A stretch of DNA of 57,622 bases from Scytonema hofmannii PCC 7110 (GTDB taxonomy: Bacteria > Cyanobacteriota > Cyanobacteriia > Cyanobacteriales > Nostocaceae), in contig NZ_KQ976354.1 in the NCBI RefSeq assembly GCF_000346485.2, positions 7,124,151 through 7,181,772 on the forward strand, read 5' to 3'. This document shows, piece after piece, positions 49,588 to 57,622 of the stretch (its first letter is position 1; every line of letters starts with the position of its first letter). The notes below the pieces were generated by a model. It saw only the letters and a program-made list of their open reading frames with translations, was not told the DNA's origin and did no database searches. A program made the position numbers and the translations under genes.

Positions 49588-52068
49588 TTACTTTAGTTGC
49601 ACAAACTCATAACCTGTGTCAGTGCGAGGATTTGATCTAACTTTGACTAAGATGGCATTACCATTGCTTAAAGTTTGACTTTGCATCGCTTGTTGGAGTC
49701 CTTCACGAGTAGTATTTTGCTGTAAACCTGTAATAATCGCCTTAGTCGCCTTATAAGCCATCGCCGTTCGCCATGTCACAAGTCCACCCCAAAGTTGCTT
49801 AGAATTTGTGAGAAATGAATTATCTGAAGTTGCCGTAGGATACCAAGTTACAACAAGTATTATGCCGTTGACATTGGCTTGCCCATCCTTTAGGGTTTGA
49901 TTTGTGTAAAGCGTGGAATTTCCAAATAGATCTAACCGTCTTTTACTGGCTTGATTAGCTTTTGCTAATTCTAGAGCTTTTTGAATTCTGTTTATATGAG
50001 GAGCTAAGAACAAGCCATCTGCTCCAGTGTTTATAGCTTGAGAAATGACTGCAATTGGATTGAAGTTTGAGTCAGAAAAATCACAATGTGTAGGATTAAC
50101 ATTGCGACCAGCAGCCTCTATTGTTTTCTTAAAAATAGTTTTGAAAGACTGAGCTTCGATAGATTTGGAATCGAAACAAATGGCAATATTGTTTTTGGCA
50201 ATTTTATTAGTAACGTAATTAGAAAGGGTAACAGCAAGAACATCACTCCTGGGAACAGTGCGGAATATATAGTTGCCAATCTCATCAGAGTTTAGTGCAA
50301 AACTGGTGGGAGAGATCATAACTAACCCTCTTTGTTGATACACTGGCGCAGCGGAAATGGAAGCCTCACTAGCGTTATGTCCCACTACAGCTAAAATGCT
50401 GGCATCATTGACAAACTGGGTAGCAATATTTTGGGCTAAGGTAGGTTCATTATTATCATTAGCGATCTCTACCTGTAATAGCTTGCCATTAATCCCGTTA
50501 TCGCGATTCACTTCATCTTGAGCTTGAGCCACACCGCGCAGTATCTCTTTTGCTACATTCGGGTTACGACCAATGGGTACACTGACTGCAATTGTAAGTT
50601 GAGCGACTCCCAGACGAGACTTAGCGTTGTTCAAGTAGATTAATGCTTCGGGGTCATTCCGATTGTCTTTCAGAGATGAATTGAAGTTTTGAATAGCGTT
50701 CTCACAATTCCCCTTAGCAAGTGCTTTAACCCCAGATTCTTTGTTAGGATTTCTATCTTCTTGCACTAAAATTTTATCACCCAAGCTAATATTATTGTCG
50801 CTTACATACTGCTTATTAGCACAGGAATTTATGAGAGGTGTATGAGACATTAAGGACACTACAGTGCCACCAATAATTATTCCCACGATTCCGATGCTCA
50901 ACACTCCTATATACTGTCTAAAACGTCTACGTATAGAAATGAGATAATTTTCATTTATAGGAGTGGCTACGTCTTTTTTTTCTTGTTCCGCAATTATATG
51001 AGTTTGAATAGGTTCTACATCTTCATTTCTAAGTCCTAAAATTTGCTGTAGACGTTGCAATTCGACTTGAGTATCACTACTAATAGGGTATTTTCGTTCT
51101 ACTTCTTTTACTAATGCTTGCTCATATTCTTGTAATCTTTTTTGGTACTCTCGGTAAGGTTGTAAAACCTCATTTTCAATTACAATAGCTTCTTCAGAGG
51201 ATAGTTTTAACTTAACTTGAAACTGCTCTAATGCTGTACGACCTGTGGGAGAAATTTCACCGCGACGAGAGAAAAGTTCAACTTCTTTACGATATCTAAG
51301 CCTTGGATCGCCAAGTGGTGCTTTAGCCAGTTTGATAGTAAAACCTTCTTTGACTGGATAAATTTCGGGTCTCATCCTTGGTGCAGCTTCTTGAACTTTC
51401 TTTTTTGCATACTCATGCAATTCGTCAACCGTAATTACACCGTTGTCATTTGTATCTGCTGCTCCAGTCTCAATACCCTCGACAAGATAACGAGTGTAGA
51501 TAGATAACTCCGATCCCTTTTGCTCAAAAGAATACTGTGTTGAAGTCGAAGAGGTGAGGATAGCCCTCCCCTCTCCACCCAGTTGATTTACGACATCGAC
51601 AGAACCATCATCTTTGACTCTCATGTCCTCAGCAAAAGCACCACTAAAGCAACAGTCCAGAATCACTACCTGTCGCTTAGAAGGACTCTTTCTCATGATT
51701 TCCTGCACAAAGCTAGCTGAAACTACTGTTGCCTGAACTAGCCCTCCCTTTTCATTTTTACGAGTGCTTCGAGTTGCAAAATAAAGCCTACCGTTTTCAT
51801 CTTTTATTCCATGACCAGAGAAGTAAAGCAGTACTAGGTCATTCTTCTGACGATCTTCAAATAAGGTTTCGATGGCTTCCTCCATTGCTTGTCGCTCGGG
51901 ATTTGGCAGAGACCTTACTGTAAAACCACCAATTTCTGAATTATTTAAAACTCTTTGCATTGCCTTTACATCTTTTATTGCGGCAGGCAACGGGGTAAGA
52001 CCAGATTCACTGACTCCAATCAGCAATGCAACTTTTACTCTTTCGTTATTCTCCCCTGTTTGTGACAT
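49588..52068 (-). CDS. caspase-domain receptor: caspase, EF-hand, transmembrane, type-1 periplasmic-binding domain
   Basis: Domain order in 826 residues is as follows. A caspase/C14 p20 domain has catalytic H86 (YFSGHG) and C140 (ILDCCFSGAF). An EF-hand loop DTNDNGVITVDE at 205-216 has all ligand positions. A helical region (300-355) and a single transmembrane helix (386-408, YIGVLSIGIVGIIIGGTVVS) follow. Then comes one TPR-like unit (445-485) and a branched-chain-amino-acid-type periplasmic-binding domain (490-820: LTIAVSVPIGRNPNVAKEIL, VGHNASEASISAAPVYQQRG). The caspase is therefore cytoplasmic and the binding domain outside. Both catalytic residues are kept, so it should be an active orthocaspase controlled by ligand and perhaps calcium (inference). 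Confidence 0.85.
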   Translation of the reverse strand: MSQTGENNERVKVALLIGVSESGLTPLPAAIKDVKAMQRVLNNSEIGGFTVRSLPNPERQAMEEAIETLFEDRQKNDLVLLYFSGHGIKDENGRLYFATRSTRKNEKGGLVQATVVSASFVQEIMRKSPSKRQVVILDCCFSGAFAEDMRVKDDGSVDVVNQLGGEGRAILTSSTSTQYSFEQKGSELSIYTRYLVEGIETGAADTNDNGVITVDELHEYAKKKVQEAAPRMRPEIYPVKEGFTIKLAKAPLGDPRLRYRKEVELFSRRGEISPTGRTALEQFQVKLKLSSEEAIVIENEVLQPYREYQKRLQEYEQALVKEVERKYPISSDTQVELQRLQQILGLRNEDVEPIQTHIIAEQEKKDVATPINENYLISIRRRFRQYIGVLSIGIVGIIIGGTVVSLMSHTPLINSCANKQYVSDNNISLGDKILVQEDRNPNKESGVKALAKGNCENAIQNFNSSLKDNRNDPEALIYLNNAKSRLGVAQLTIAVSVPIGRNPNVAKEILRGVAQAQDEVNRDNGINGKLLQVEIANDNNEPTLAQNIATQFVNDASILAVVGHNASEASISAAPVYQQRGLVMISPTSFALNSDEIGNYIFRTVPRSDVLAVTLSNYVTNKIAKNNIAICFDSKSIEAQSFKTIFKKTIEAAGRNVNPTHCDFSDSNFNPIAVISQAINTGADGLFLAPHINRIQKALELAKANQASKRRLDLFGNSTLYTNQTLKDGQANVNGIILVVTWYPTATSDNSFLTNSKQLWGGLVTWRTAMAYKATKAIITGLQQNTTREGLQQAMQSQTLSNGNAILVKVRSNPRTDTGYEFVQLK

Positions 52069-52072
52069 TTCT

Positions 52073-52177
52073 TTAGCTTCCTGTTACAAACTTTTGAGCT
52101 TGTTCAATCGCGGTAATTAATTTTTGCTGAGTGCTAGCTTTGACTTTGAGTTTTTTACCGTTAGCTTCGAGTTCCAT
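52073..52177 (-). CDS. 34-residue ORF preceding the caspase receptor
   Basis: ATG 52177 opens MELEANGKKLKVKASTQQKL, then ITAIEQAQKFVTGS, and stops at 52073, four bases before the caspase gene. The sequence reads as beta hairpin then helix (ELEANGKKLKVKAST - QKLITAIEQAQKF) and is amphipathic, so it looks like a real small protein or a relic domain. Its position suggests translational coupling. No family assigned. Confidence 0.45.
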   Translation of the reverse strand: MELEANGKKLKVKASTQQKLITAIEQAQKFVTGS

Positions 52178-52466
52178 TTTAATGGTTTTGTTTTAGGACT
52201 TAAGCACTCACACGAAAGAAACCGGGTTTCTGGGCAAAGACTCATGGCTGAAACGACAGTTTTTGGTAACGGGACTTTAGTAAAAAACTAGGCTCAGAAT
52301 AGCCTCAAACAAAGATTTGGTAAAGGTTTTACATCGATTTCTCTGTGGCTCTTGATTTAACTGAACTTGAGGCCTTTTTACCTAATTGACGTATTTCCCT
52401 TGGACAGCAAGAATTTCAGGTACTTTAAAATTTTGTTAAATATTGTGTAAATAATGTAATGATAAA
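52178..52466. other. upstream region of the caspase receptor
   Basis: It contains GAAAGAAACCGGGTTTCTGG (palindrome GAAACCGGGTTTC), an A/T-rich tract near 52430-52465, and the presumed divergent promoters. No gene apart from the 34-residue ORF was seen. Confidence 0.45.
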
Positions 52467-52911
52467 ATGACATACATTACTGAATACATCGAACTTCTAC
52501 AAGCTTTCCCCCCACGTCCTAATTAAATCTGAAGAAGATTTAGAAAAGACTCAAGCTGTAGTAGATTCTTTGCTTGATAAAAAAAAATTAAGTCAAGATG
52601 GAAAAGATTATTTAAGCCTCTTAGGAACGTTAATCTACTAAGATGAAGAAAAACAAGATATTATTCCGGATATACATGGAATAGTTCTTATCAAAGTTTT
52701 GATGGCAGAATTAAACCTTCGTCAAAAAGATTTAGTGCCTATTTTTAAAATGGAATCAATAGTTTGTCACGGATTAAATGGAAAGCGCAAACTAACACTT
52801 GAGCATATTCAAAAACTTGCAGATTATTTTCATGTTTCTCCTACAGTCTTCTTTCCTGTGAACCAATCATATCCAGCATCGTTGCTGGAATTACAAGAAG
52901 AACGCGAGTGA
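52467..52911 (+). pseudogene. HigA-type XRE antitoxin, degraded
   Basis: MTYITEYIELLQAFPPRP runs from ATG 52467 to a stop at 52524. In another frame the expected sequence continues: IKSEEDLEKTQAVVDSLLDK, DGKDYLSLLGTLIY, a TAA codon near 52639, then DEEKQDIIPDIHGIVLIKVL and MAELNLRQKDLVPIFKMESI, with the C-terminal XRE helices to 52911. This is the COG5499-type antitoxin. A frameshift and a nonsense codon leave only the C-terminal 70-residue helix-turn-helix translatable (52699-52911), if at all. The HigB toxin is absent. Confidence 0.65.
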
Positions 52912-53018
52912 ACTACAATTAAAATTAATTAAAATTCTTGTTTGTTAATGCTTTACACAAATAAGTCTTTTTTTGTTCAAAGTCCAAAAACTTCAAAAAA
53001 AATGTTAAAAAAACTCTG

Positions 53019-54119
53019 TTGATAACTTTAATTTGTTTCGTGCTTTTCTGTATTTCTGTACCCGCAGAAGCTATCAATATCCGAGAAGTTCCTAACCCTC
53101 ATTTAAACAATCAAGGTTGGGTGACAGATATGGCAAATTTACTTAGCCCGGAAACAGAAGCTCAATTGAATCAAGTTCTTTCTAATTTGGAGAAGAAAAC
53201 TGGAAATGAAATAGCTGTGGTGACAGTAACAGATACAGCACCTAGTTCCAGCCCAAAGCAGTTTGCAAGAGACCTTTTCTATCGCTGGGGACTTGGCAAA
53301 AGAGGAAAAACCTATGGTGTATTATTTTTAATTTCTCAAGATGACCGTAGAGTAGAGATTAAAACTGGGGAAGGAACTCCATCAGTTTTACCGAATAGAC
53401 GTGTGAAGGAAATTATTGAGTTACAAATCATTCCTCAATTTAAATTAGGAGAATTTTCTTCAGGGATAGTCGCTGGAACACAAGCACTTGTTTCTTCTTT
53501 AGAAGGCAATCAATCCCGTTATATGGAGGATATGGCTAAATATCATCCAGAAGTAATTTTCTTGGGATTGATAGGAATTGCTGTCATAGGAAGTGCAGTA
53601 GCGATCGCAAAAGCTCTAAGTCACCCTTTACTTGAACCAAATGGTCGTTCTCGGGTGAACAAAATTGAAAACGATGAAGCGGCAAAATGCGCTCAATGCA
53701 GACAGCCAATGGAGAAACTGAACTCATTATCGCTTATTTCTTACCTGAGCAAACCAGAGCAAGCTGCTCAAACATTAGGTAGCGTTAGTTTCGAGGGGTG
53801 GAGGTGTCCAAAATGTTATCCTAACCCTAGCAATTCAGGAATCCATATACGTGCTTATGCACCTGAGAGCCGTAAATTTACTATGTGTCCTACCTGTAAG
53901 GAATTAACTGTGGAACGTACATCACAGATTTTGCAACAAGCCACTGCAGCCAACCCTGGTCAAAAAATAGTGATTGAAAAATGCTATTGTTGCGACTATT
54001 ACAAGGCAGATGTCAAAACCATACCTGTAATTAGTTCTGACTATTCAAGTGGTTCTTATGATGGAGGTGGTAGTTCCGGTGGTGACTGTGGAGGCGGTGG
54101 TGATGGAGGGAGTTGGTAG
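53019..54119 (+). CDS. TPM-domain membrane protein with zinc-ribbon-like cysteines
   Basis: The protein has a signal peptide (ITLICFVLFCISVPAEA), then a TPM domain (residues about 30-165: VTDMANLLSPETEAQLNQVL, SNLEKKTGNEIAVVTV, YRWGLGKRGKTYGVLFLIS). A transmembrane helix follows (VIFLGLIGIAVIGSAVAIAKA), then a cytoplasmic zinc-ribbon-like region with four CxxC pairs (CAQC, CPKC, CPTC, CYCC) and a Gly-rich tail (SYDGGGSSGGDCGGGGDGGS). TPM proteins are linked to photosystem II repair in cyanobacteria and plants. The start is uncertain: TTG 53019 is used, but in-frame TTG 52974 would give FKSKNFKKNVKKTLLITL, a better signal-peptide n-region. Confidence 0.78.
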   Translation: MITLICFVLFCISVPAEAINIREVPNPHLNNQGWVTDMANLLSPETEAQLNQVLSNLEKKTGNEIAVVTVTDTAPSSSPKQFARDLFYRWGLGKRGKTYGVLFLISQDDRRVEIKTGEGTPSVLPNRRVKEIIELQIIPQFKLGEFSSGIVAGTQALVSSLEGNQSRYMEDMAKYHPEVIFLGLIGIAVIGSAVAIAKALSHPLLEPNGRSRVNKIENDEAAKCAQCRQPMEKLNSLSLISYLSKPEQAAQTLGSVSFEGWRCPKCYPNPSNSGIHIRAYAPESRKFTMCPTCKELTVERTSQILQQATAANPGQKIVIEKCYCCDYYKADVKTIPVISSDYSSGSYDGGGSSGGDCGGGGDGGSW

Positions 54120-54180
54120 ATAAAATGAGAGATAAAATAAATTTCTGTGAGTGAAAGCGTCTATAGTCGCAAGGAATTTT

Positions 54181-54747
54181 ATGCAGTCAACCACCACTAA
54201 TCCAGTTCGTTGGACTACTTATGACTTGCAAATTTTTGAAGGCGATCGCGTCAATCGCTACGAGATTATTGACGGAGAATTGTTTGTGACTAGAGCACCA
54301 GATTGGAAGCACCAAGCAGTTTGTATCAACATTGGAACCGTACTGAAGCTATGGTCAGACGAGAGTGGATTGGGACAACCTGCAGTTACCCCTGGCATTG
54401 TTTTTTCAGAATCAAATAATGTCATTCCTGATGTCGTTTGGGCAAGTAAGGAACGTTTGGAACGATTGCTAGATGAAGCAGGACATCTAACTGCAGCTCC
54501 AGAGTTGGTTGTTGAGGTGTTATCTCCTGGTAAAGCGAATGAAAAACGCGACAGGGAAGCTAAGCTAAAGTTGTACTCAGTACAAGGCGTTCATGAATAT
54601 TGGATTGTGAATCTTAAAGAACAAACGGTTGAGATTTACCGCCGTCAGAATGCGGTACTAAAGCTTATAGCTACCCTATACCGACAAGATGAGCTAACCA
54701 GCCCAATATTACCTGGGTTTAGCTGCTTAGTCAGCAAGTTTTTTTAG
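54181..54747 (+). CDS. Uma2-family nuclease-like protein
   Basis: This 188-residue Uma2 protein has TYDLQIFEGDRVNRYEIIDGELFVTRAP, VIPDVVWASKERL (PD position), LVVEVLSPGKANEKRDREAKLKLY (E-x-V and catalytic Lys) and EYWIVNLKEQTVEIYRR. All nuclease positions are kept. ATG 54181 is preferred over GTG 54151 because the ten residues between have no family match. Third distinct Uma2 lineage in the window; function unknown. Confidence 0.85.
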   Translation: MQSTTTNPVRWTTYDLQIFEGDRVNRYEIIDGELFVTRAPDWKHQAVCINIGTVLKLWSDESGLGQPAVTPGIVFSESNNVIPDVVWASKERLERLLDEAGHLTAAPELVVEVLSPGKANEKRDREAKLKLYSVQGVHEYWIVNLKEQTVEIYRRQNAVLKLIATLYRQDELTSPILPGFSCLVSKFF

Positions 54748-54768
54748 CACTCAGTTCCCTTACTTAAA

Positions 54769-54906
54769 TCAGTTGTTGCTTGAATGCGATCTGTCCTTTG
54801 CTTGCTCATCTTTAAGTTCAGCCAAAAGACGAGTCGCTATCTCATTCTGCTGTTCGTCCGGGAGTTTTTCAAGTTCTGCAATGACACGACGAAGGAGTTC
54901 AGTCAT
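54769..54906 (-). CDS. small helical protein (antitoxin-like fragment)
   Basis: The 45-residue product begins MTELLRRVIAELEKLPDEQQ, then NEIATRLLAELKDEQAK. Proteins with this N terminus (E.LPxxEQxxIAxxxLxEL) are common in cyanobacteria as small putative antitoxins of about 65-75 residues. Here the tail is shortened to DRSHSSNN. No toxin gene is adjacent. The start is ATG 54906. Confidence 0.45.
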   Translation of the reverse strand: MTELLRRVIAELEKLPDEQQNEIATRLLAELKDEQAKDRSHSSNN

Positions 54907-55329
54907 ATTTCAACACTAAAAGTATCGTAACGATAGGTAATTACTGAATCTTACCTGACACTCCAATGATTTGTCTCGCAATGAGCGGAAAGCGCCATCC
55001 CAAATTCAATGATTGGCTTTGACTGAAAGCTCGATCGCAAACTCAGTTCCCTCGCATAAGTTGGAGTTGACTGCGATCGCCCCACCATGTTTGTCAACAA
55101 TGATTTGACGAGCAATAGCTAGAAAAACTTCATGTAACTTTTGTGTTAGACGAGGCATGTGTTAAACACAGGTTTATTTTTCCTTTACCCTTTTCTCCAT
55201 GTTTCTTCAAAGCGTAGGCAATATATGTTATTTTCAATATTTATTAATCAAACTTACTTGATTATTTGAATTTCACACTTGTATATATGCTTTCTTGGCA
55301 GTACGTAAATTCAATGACTAAAAACCCTT
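54907..55329. other. 423-bp region holding a histidine-kinase scrap
   Basis: Apart from the kinase remnant at 55006-55150 and A/T-rich sequence before the next gene, nothing is recognisable. Confidence 0.5.
55006..55150 (-). pseudogene. C-terminal fragment of a sensor histidine kinase
   Basis: On the minus strand: EVFLAIARQIIVDKHGGAIA, then VNSNLCEGTEFAIELSVKAN and a stop at 55006-55008. This is the end of the HATPase domain (LAIARQIxVDKHGGxIxVxSxxGxGTEFxIxLP, G2 box). Everything upstream of it is missing. It is a residue of a deleted gene. Confidence 0.7.
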
Positions 55330-56241
55330 TTGACCAATTTTCGCTCGCAGTATTTTGAAGAATTTTTATCTCCCTTAGGTGAGGTAAGGACAAATTATGA
55401 AATTCCAGGGGAACCGAGGTTTGTTGATATTTGGTTTACGCCATCAACTCCAGAGACAACCTCTTCACAAGAATTAGGAATTTTAGCACGAATAGCAGCA
55501 ACACCCTGTTTACTAGAACCTTTTCGCAAACAACCAACTGAAAGAGAAATTCGTAGCTGTTTAGGAAAGTTAATTCACCTTGAAGCTGATTTGCAGCGTC
55601 AAGCGAATCGAGATGAAGAAACAATTGAGCCTGATGAACTACCACGATTGTGGATTATTGCTGCTGCAATTTCGGATAAGTTGCTAAATAAATTGATTGC
55701 CAGCGAGGATGAAACTTGGCTACCAGGTATTTACTTTCCGTCAAAAGTGTTTTTAACTGGGATTATTGCAATTGATAAGTTACCCCAAACTCCAGAAACT
55801 CTATGGTTGAGAATTTTAGGTAAAGGGCTAATTCAGCAACAAGCGATTGCCGAGGTCATGGCTCTACCGAAAGAAGACATTAGACGCTCTGCGGTTGTCA
55901 AGCTGCTTGCGACTTGGAAAGTTAGTATAGAAGTAAGTAGCTTTATTGATGCCGAAGAAAGGGAATTAATTATGAATTTATCACAAGCTTACTTAGAATG
56001 GGAACAACAGACCGAGCTGAGGGGAGTGGAGATCGGCAAGGAGATCGGCAAGGAGATCGGCAAGGAGCAGGAGCGGCGTGAAATTGTGGAAAACTTACTT
56101 AAAGCGCGTTTTGGTGAGTTTGACTCACAGTTAGCGACAATTGTTCAGCCAATATTAAATTTACCAGCTATTGAGTATGCGGGTTTGCTATTGCAGTTTT
56201 CGAGCTTGTCACGCGAGGATTTATTGGCGCGGTTTGAGTAG
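55330..56241 (+). CDS. Rpn-family / DUF4351-type nuclease-like protein, possible frameshift at start
   Basis: The protein has the cyanobacterial Rpn-like layout: SQYFEEFLSPLGEVRTNYEI, then EPRFVDIWFTP, a helical core and the C-terminal DUF4351 end LKARFGEFDSQLATIVQPIL / LPAIEYAGLLLQFSSLSRED. An EIGKEIGKEIGKE repeat at about residues 233-246 comes from nine-base units. The natural start appears to be ATG 55314 (MTKNPFDQF), but a run of four T at 55338-55341 puts it out of frame. Removing one T gives MTKNPFDQFRSQYFEEFL. As written, translation would need TTG 55330. Nuclease activity is inferred from family only. Confidence 0.65.
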   Translation: MTNFRSQYFEEFLSPLGEVRTNYEIPGEPRFVDIWFTPSTPETTSSQELGILARIAATPCLLEPFRKQPTEREIRSCLGKLIHLEADLQRQANRDEETIEPDELPRLWIIAAAISDKLLNKLIASEDETWLPGIYFPSKVFLTGIIAIDKLPQTPETLWLRILGKGLIQQQAIAEVMALPKEDIRRSAVVKLLATWKVSIEVSSFIDAEERELIMNLSQAYLEWEQQTELRGVEIGKEIGKEIGKEQERREIVENLLKARFGEFDSQLATIVQPILNLPAIEYAGLLLQFSSLSREDLLARFE

Positions 56242-56332
56242 TTTGATTTAAAGTAATTCAATAAATATAAACTCGGTAATGTTCAATATTTACGTTCATT
56301 GCCGAGTTTTTGTTTGAGCAAACCACAAACAT

Positions 56333-57118
56333 TTACCCCAATCGTTTGCTACCTAAGACTCTAGTAGTAAGGATAACAATAAGAGCGATCGCTAAAACTA
56401 TTGCCAAATTTCTTACAGTTTCCCTATCCCAATTTTTAACACCAACAGCAACCAACGCCCAAACTGTCACTCCCGTGTAAGCGCTGTCTTGATGCTGAAT
56501 TGCGAGCACTATAGCAACAACTGCTGCTACTATTAACAAAATCAACGTCCATACTTCCCCAGAAATTCCCCCTCCATTCCAATTTTGAGTATACAAAGCA
56601 CAAGCTACATTCACGATTGTTGCTACACTAATCCATCCCAAGTAAATACTAATAGGAAAGTACACGCACCACTTTTTGATACGAGAAACCGGATTTTTTC
56701 CAACTTCCAATCGCAGGTATGCAACAATTAGAGGTAGCAAAATTCCTAACATTGCTATTACTGAAAGAAAAAAAAGTCTATCTAGAAAAAGATACACCCA
56801 GATACTTTGAGCTAGACTGGCAATGACCAATAAATAACCTATATTGCGTAAATCTGAATCCTGCTTTTGATTGGGAAGAAACTGATAAACTGCAAACGCA
56901 AACAAACCCAGGTATATCAAACCCCAAATTGCAAAGGCATAGTTAGCAGGAATAATGAGAACATCTCGAAACAATGTATTAGAAATTTCACCAATACTTA
57001 GTCCATTCAATGGAAAGATATTAGAGATAAGATTCACTACAAAAGCAGCAATAATAGCAGCTAGTGTAAGAAGTTGACGAATAAAATCATTGTCTAATCG
57101 GAAGTTAGACTGCTGCAT
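56333..57118 (-). CDS. TspO/MBR-type tryptophan-rich sensory-protein homologue
   Basis: This 261-residue membrane protein has about seven hydrophobic segments. The family signature appears in PANYAFAIWGLIYLGLFAFAVYQFLPN and in WVYLFLDRLFF, WISVATIVNVACAL and VWTLILLIVAAVVAIV. It is longer than bacterial TspO (about 150-170), as is usual for the cyanobacterial group annotated as tryptophan-rich sensory protein. TspO proteins bind porphyrins or sterols; the ligand here is unknown. ATG 57118 is used. It lies 19 bases downstream of the GT39-like gene on the same strand. Confidence 0.75.
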   Translation of the reverse strand: MQQSNFRLDNDFIRQLLTLAAIIAAFVVNLISNIFPLNGLSIGEISNTLFRDVLIIPANYAFAIWGLIYLGLFAFAVYQFLPNQKQDSDLRNIGYLLVIASLAQSIWVYLFLDRLFFLSVIAMLGILLPLIVAYLRLEVGKNPVSRIKKWCVYFPISIYLGWISVATIVNVACALYTQNWNGGGISGEVWTLILLIVAAVVAIVLAIQHQDSAYTGVTVWALVAVGVKNWDRETVRNLAIVLAIALIVILTTRVLGSKRLG

Positions 57119-57137
57119 GGTTTTGTTTCAACAATAT

Positions 57138-57622
57138 CTATTTTTCTTTTAGCTTATCGTTATTCAGAAGTTGAATTAAATTTACCTTTTGTACAGTACC
57201 CACAAGACGATAAGGCTGAGATACCGAAGTCATTTTTTTTGTAGGAATCCAAGCATAGCTAGCAGGCGGAAGTTCAGAAACTTGTTGTACCTTCTCTCCG
57301 TGATGAGGAGTGTAGAAATTAAGCAAAACTCCAGTTTTTCCACCAGTCTGGACAAAATGAATGGCTGAAGAAGACAAAACTCGAGCAATCTCAGGCTGAT
57401 GAATAAAAGCTTTCATTTCCGGGTTATAGTCACCTATGATGCCAGTACCACCGGCTACAGCCAAAGTTAACCAAGCAGGAATTAACCACCCTGCTATCCA
57501 ATAGCGAACTGTTAAAAACTTTTGACCATAATGGTAACGAGCAATCCAAATTGCAGGCAAAATCAGCCAACCTATTCCCAATACCAATCCTATAGCAGCG
57601 TACTTGCGAACTTCCGCATCAC
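57138..57622 (-). CDS. C-terminal part of a GT39-type glycosyltransferase (ArnT/PMT-like), cut by the window edge
   Basis: The frame is open to the right edge (DAEVRKYAAIGLVLGIGWLI). Two membrane segments then precede YWIAGWLIPAWLTLAVAGGTGI, followed by a soluble end (GDYNPEMKAFIHQPEIARVL, NFYTPHHGEKVQQVSELPPAS). This is the tail of a cyanobacterial GT39 family protein. The N-terminal catalytic half lies outside. The gene precedes the TspO-like gene on the same strand. Confidence 0.65.
   Translation of the reverse strand, partial: DAEVRKYAAIGLVLGIGWLILPAIWIARYHYGQKFLTVRYWIAGWLIPAWLTLAVAGGTGIIGDYNPEMKAFIHQPEIARVLSSSAIHFVQTGGKTGVLLNFYTPHHGEKVQQVSELPPASYAWIPTKKMTSVSQPYRLVGTVQKVNLIQLLNNDKLKEK

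Noticed and set aside
52231-52250. Palindrome GAAACCGGGTTTC upstream of the caspase gene as operator
   Set aside because: The AGAAACCGGGTTTCT motif is, as I recall, a dispersed repeat in many cyanobacterial genomes, and no second copy supports a specific regulatory role here.
1-57622. tRNA, rRNA and prophage genes
   Set aside because: No TTCGANTC-type T-loop with matching acceptor stem, rRNA-like segment or phage structural protein was seen by eye; a tRNAscan run would be decisive.

Overview
The window looks like chromosomal DNA of a filamentous, probably Nostocales-type cyanobacterium. This rests on the many GCGATCGC (HIP1-like) octamers, short heptamer repeats (GTGACCA and TTAGTGG types), a dense load of toxin-antitoxin loci, Uma2 nucleases, HNH proteins, two-partner-secretion proteins and STAND/WD40 NTPases, and cyanobacterial housekeeping genes. 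No rRNA, tRNA, CRISPR array or phage structural gene was recognised.

Layout. 0-13 kb is accessory DNA with much decay: a degenerate Ser/Thr kinase whose C-terminal TPR region is interrupted by a two-gene HNH cassette, two damaged two-partner-secretion exoproteins, a HicBA module, a HigA-like remnant, a broken flavoprotein, a DUF4058 gene with stops, and a VapBC-type module. 13-31 kb is mostly housekeeping: a DUF3153 lipoprotein, pdxH, an AI-2E family exporter, scpA, an NDP-sugar pyrophosphorylase, speA, ndk, a TerC-like protein and acs. It is interrupted at 23.0-28.6 kb by a three-gene STAND ATPase cluster that abuts a 5'-truncated TnpB element. 31-33 kb holds a small two-gene unit and a 1.46 kb gene-free region.

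33-39.5 kb is the most unusual block. It holds a cytoplasmic HTH protein whose C-terminal part resembles an amino-acid solute-binding protein, a haem-oxygenase-like metal enzyme, an orphan SLATT membrane protein, and a complete polar amino-acid ABC importer (binding lipoprotein, permease, ATPase). Two perfect TGTCATGACA palindromes precede the HTH gene and two one-mismatch variants precede the importer. This suggests a ligand-sensing regulator that controls the importer.

39.5-46.5 kb contains tandem duplicated Uma2 genes, TPR and Uma2 genes, a MarR-MFS pair with a shared 17-bp motif, a strongly structured RNA-like segment, a decayed VapBC pair and a RelE/Phd-type module. 46.6-49.4 kb has a divergent GT2 glycosyltransferase and a GT-C-like membrane protein. 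49.6-52.2 kb encodes a caspase/EF-hand/transmembrane/periplasmic-binding fusion, a possible ligand-gated orthocaspase receptor. The right end has a HigA remnant, a TPM-domain protein, further Uma2 and Rpn-like nucleases, a histidine-kinase scrap, a TspO-like protein and a GT39-like gene cut by the window edge.

Several frames are broken by single-base differences in short homopolymers (A run at 5139-5142, T run at 55338-55341). These may be true decay or sequence error. All functional statements are from reading motifs by eye; no database search was run.
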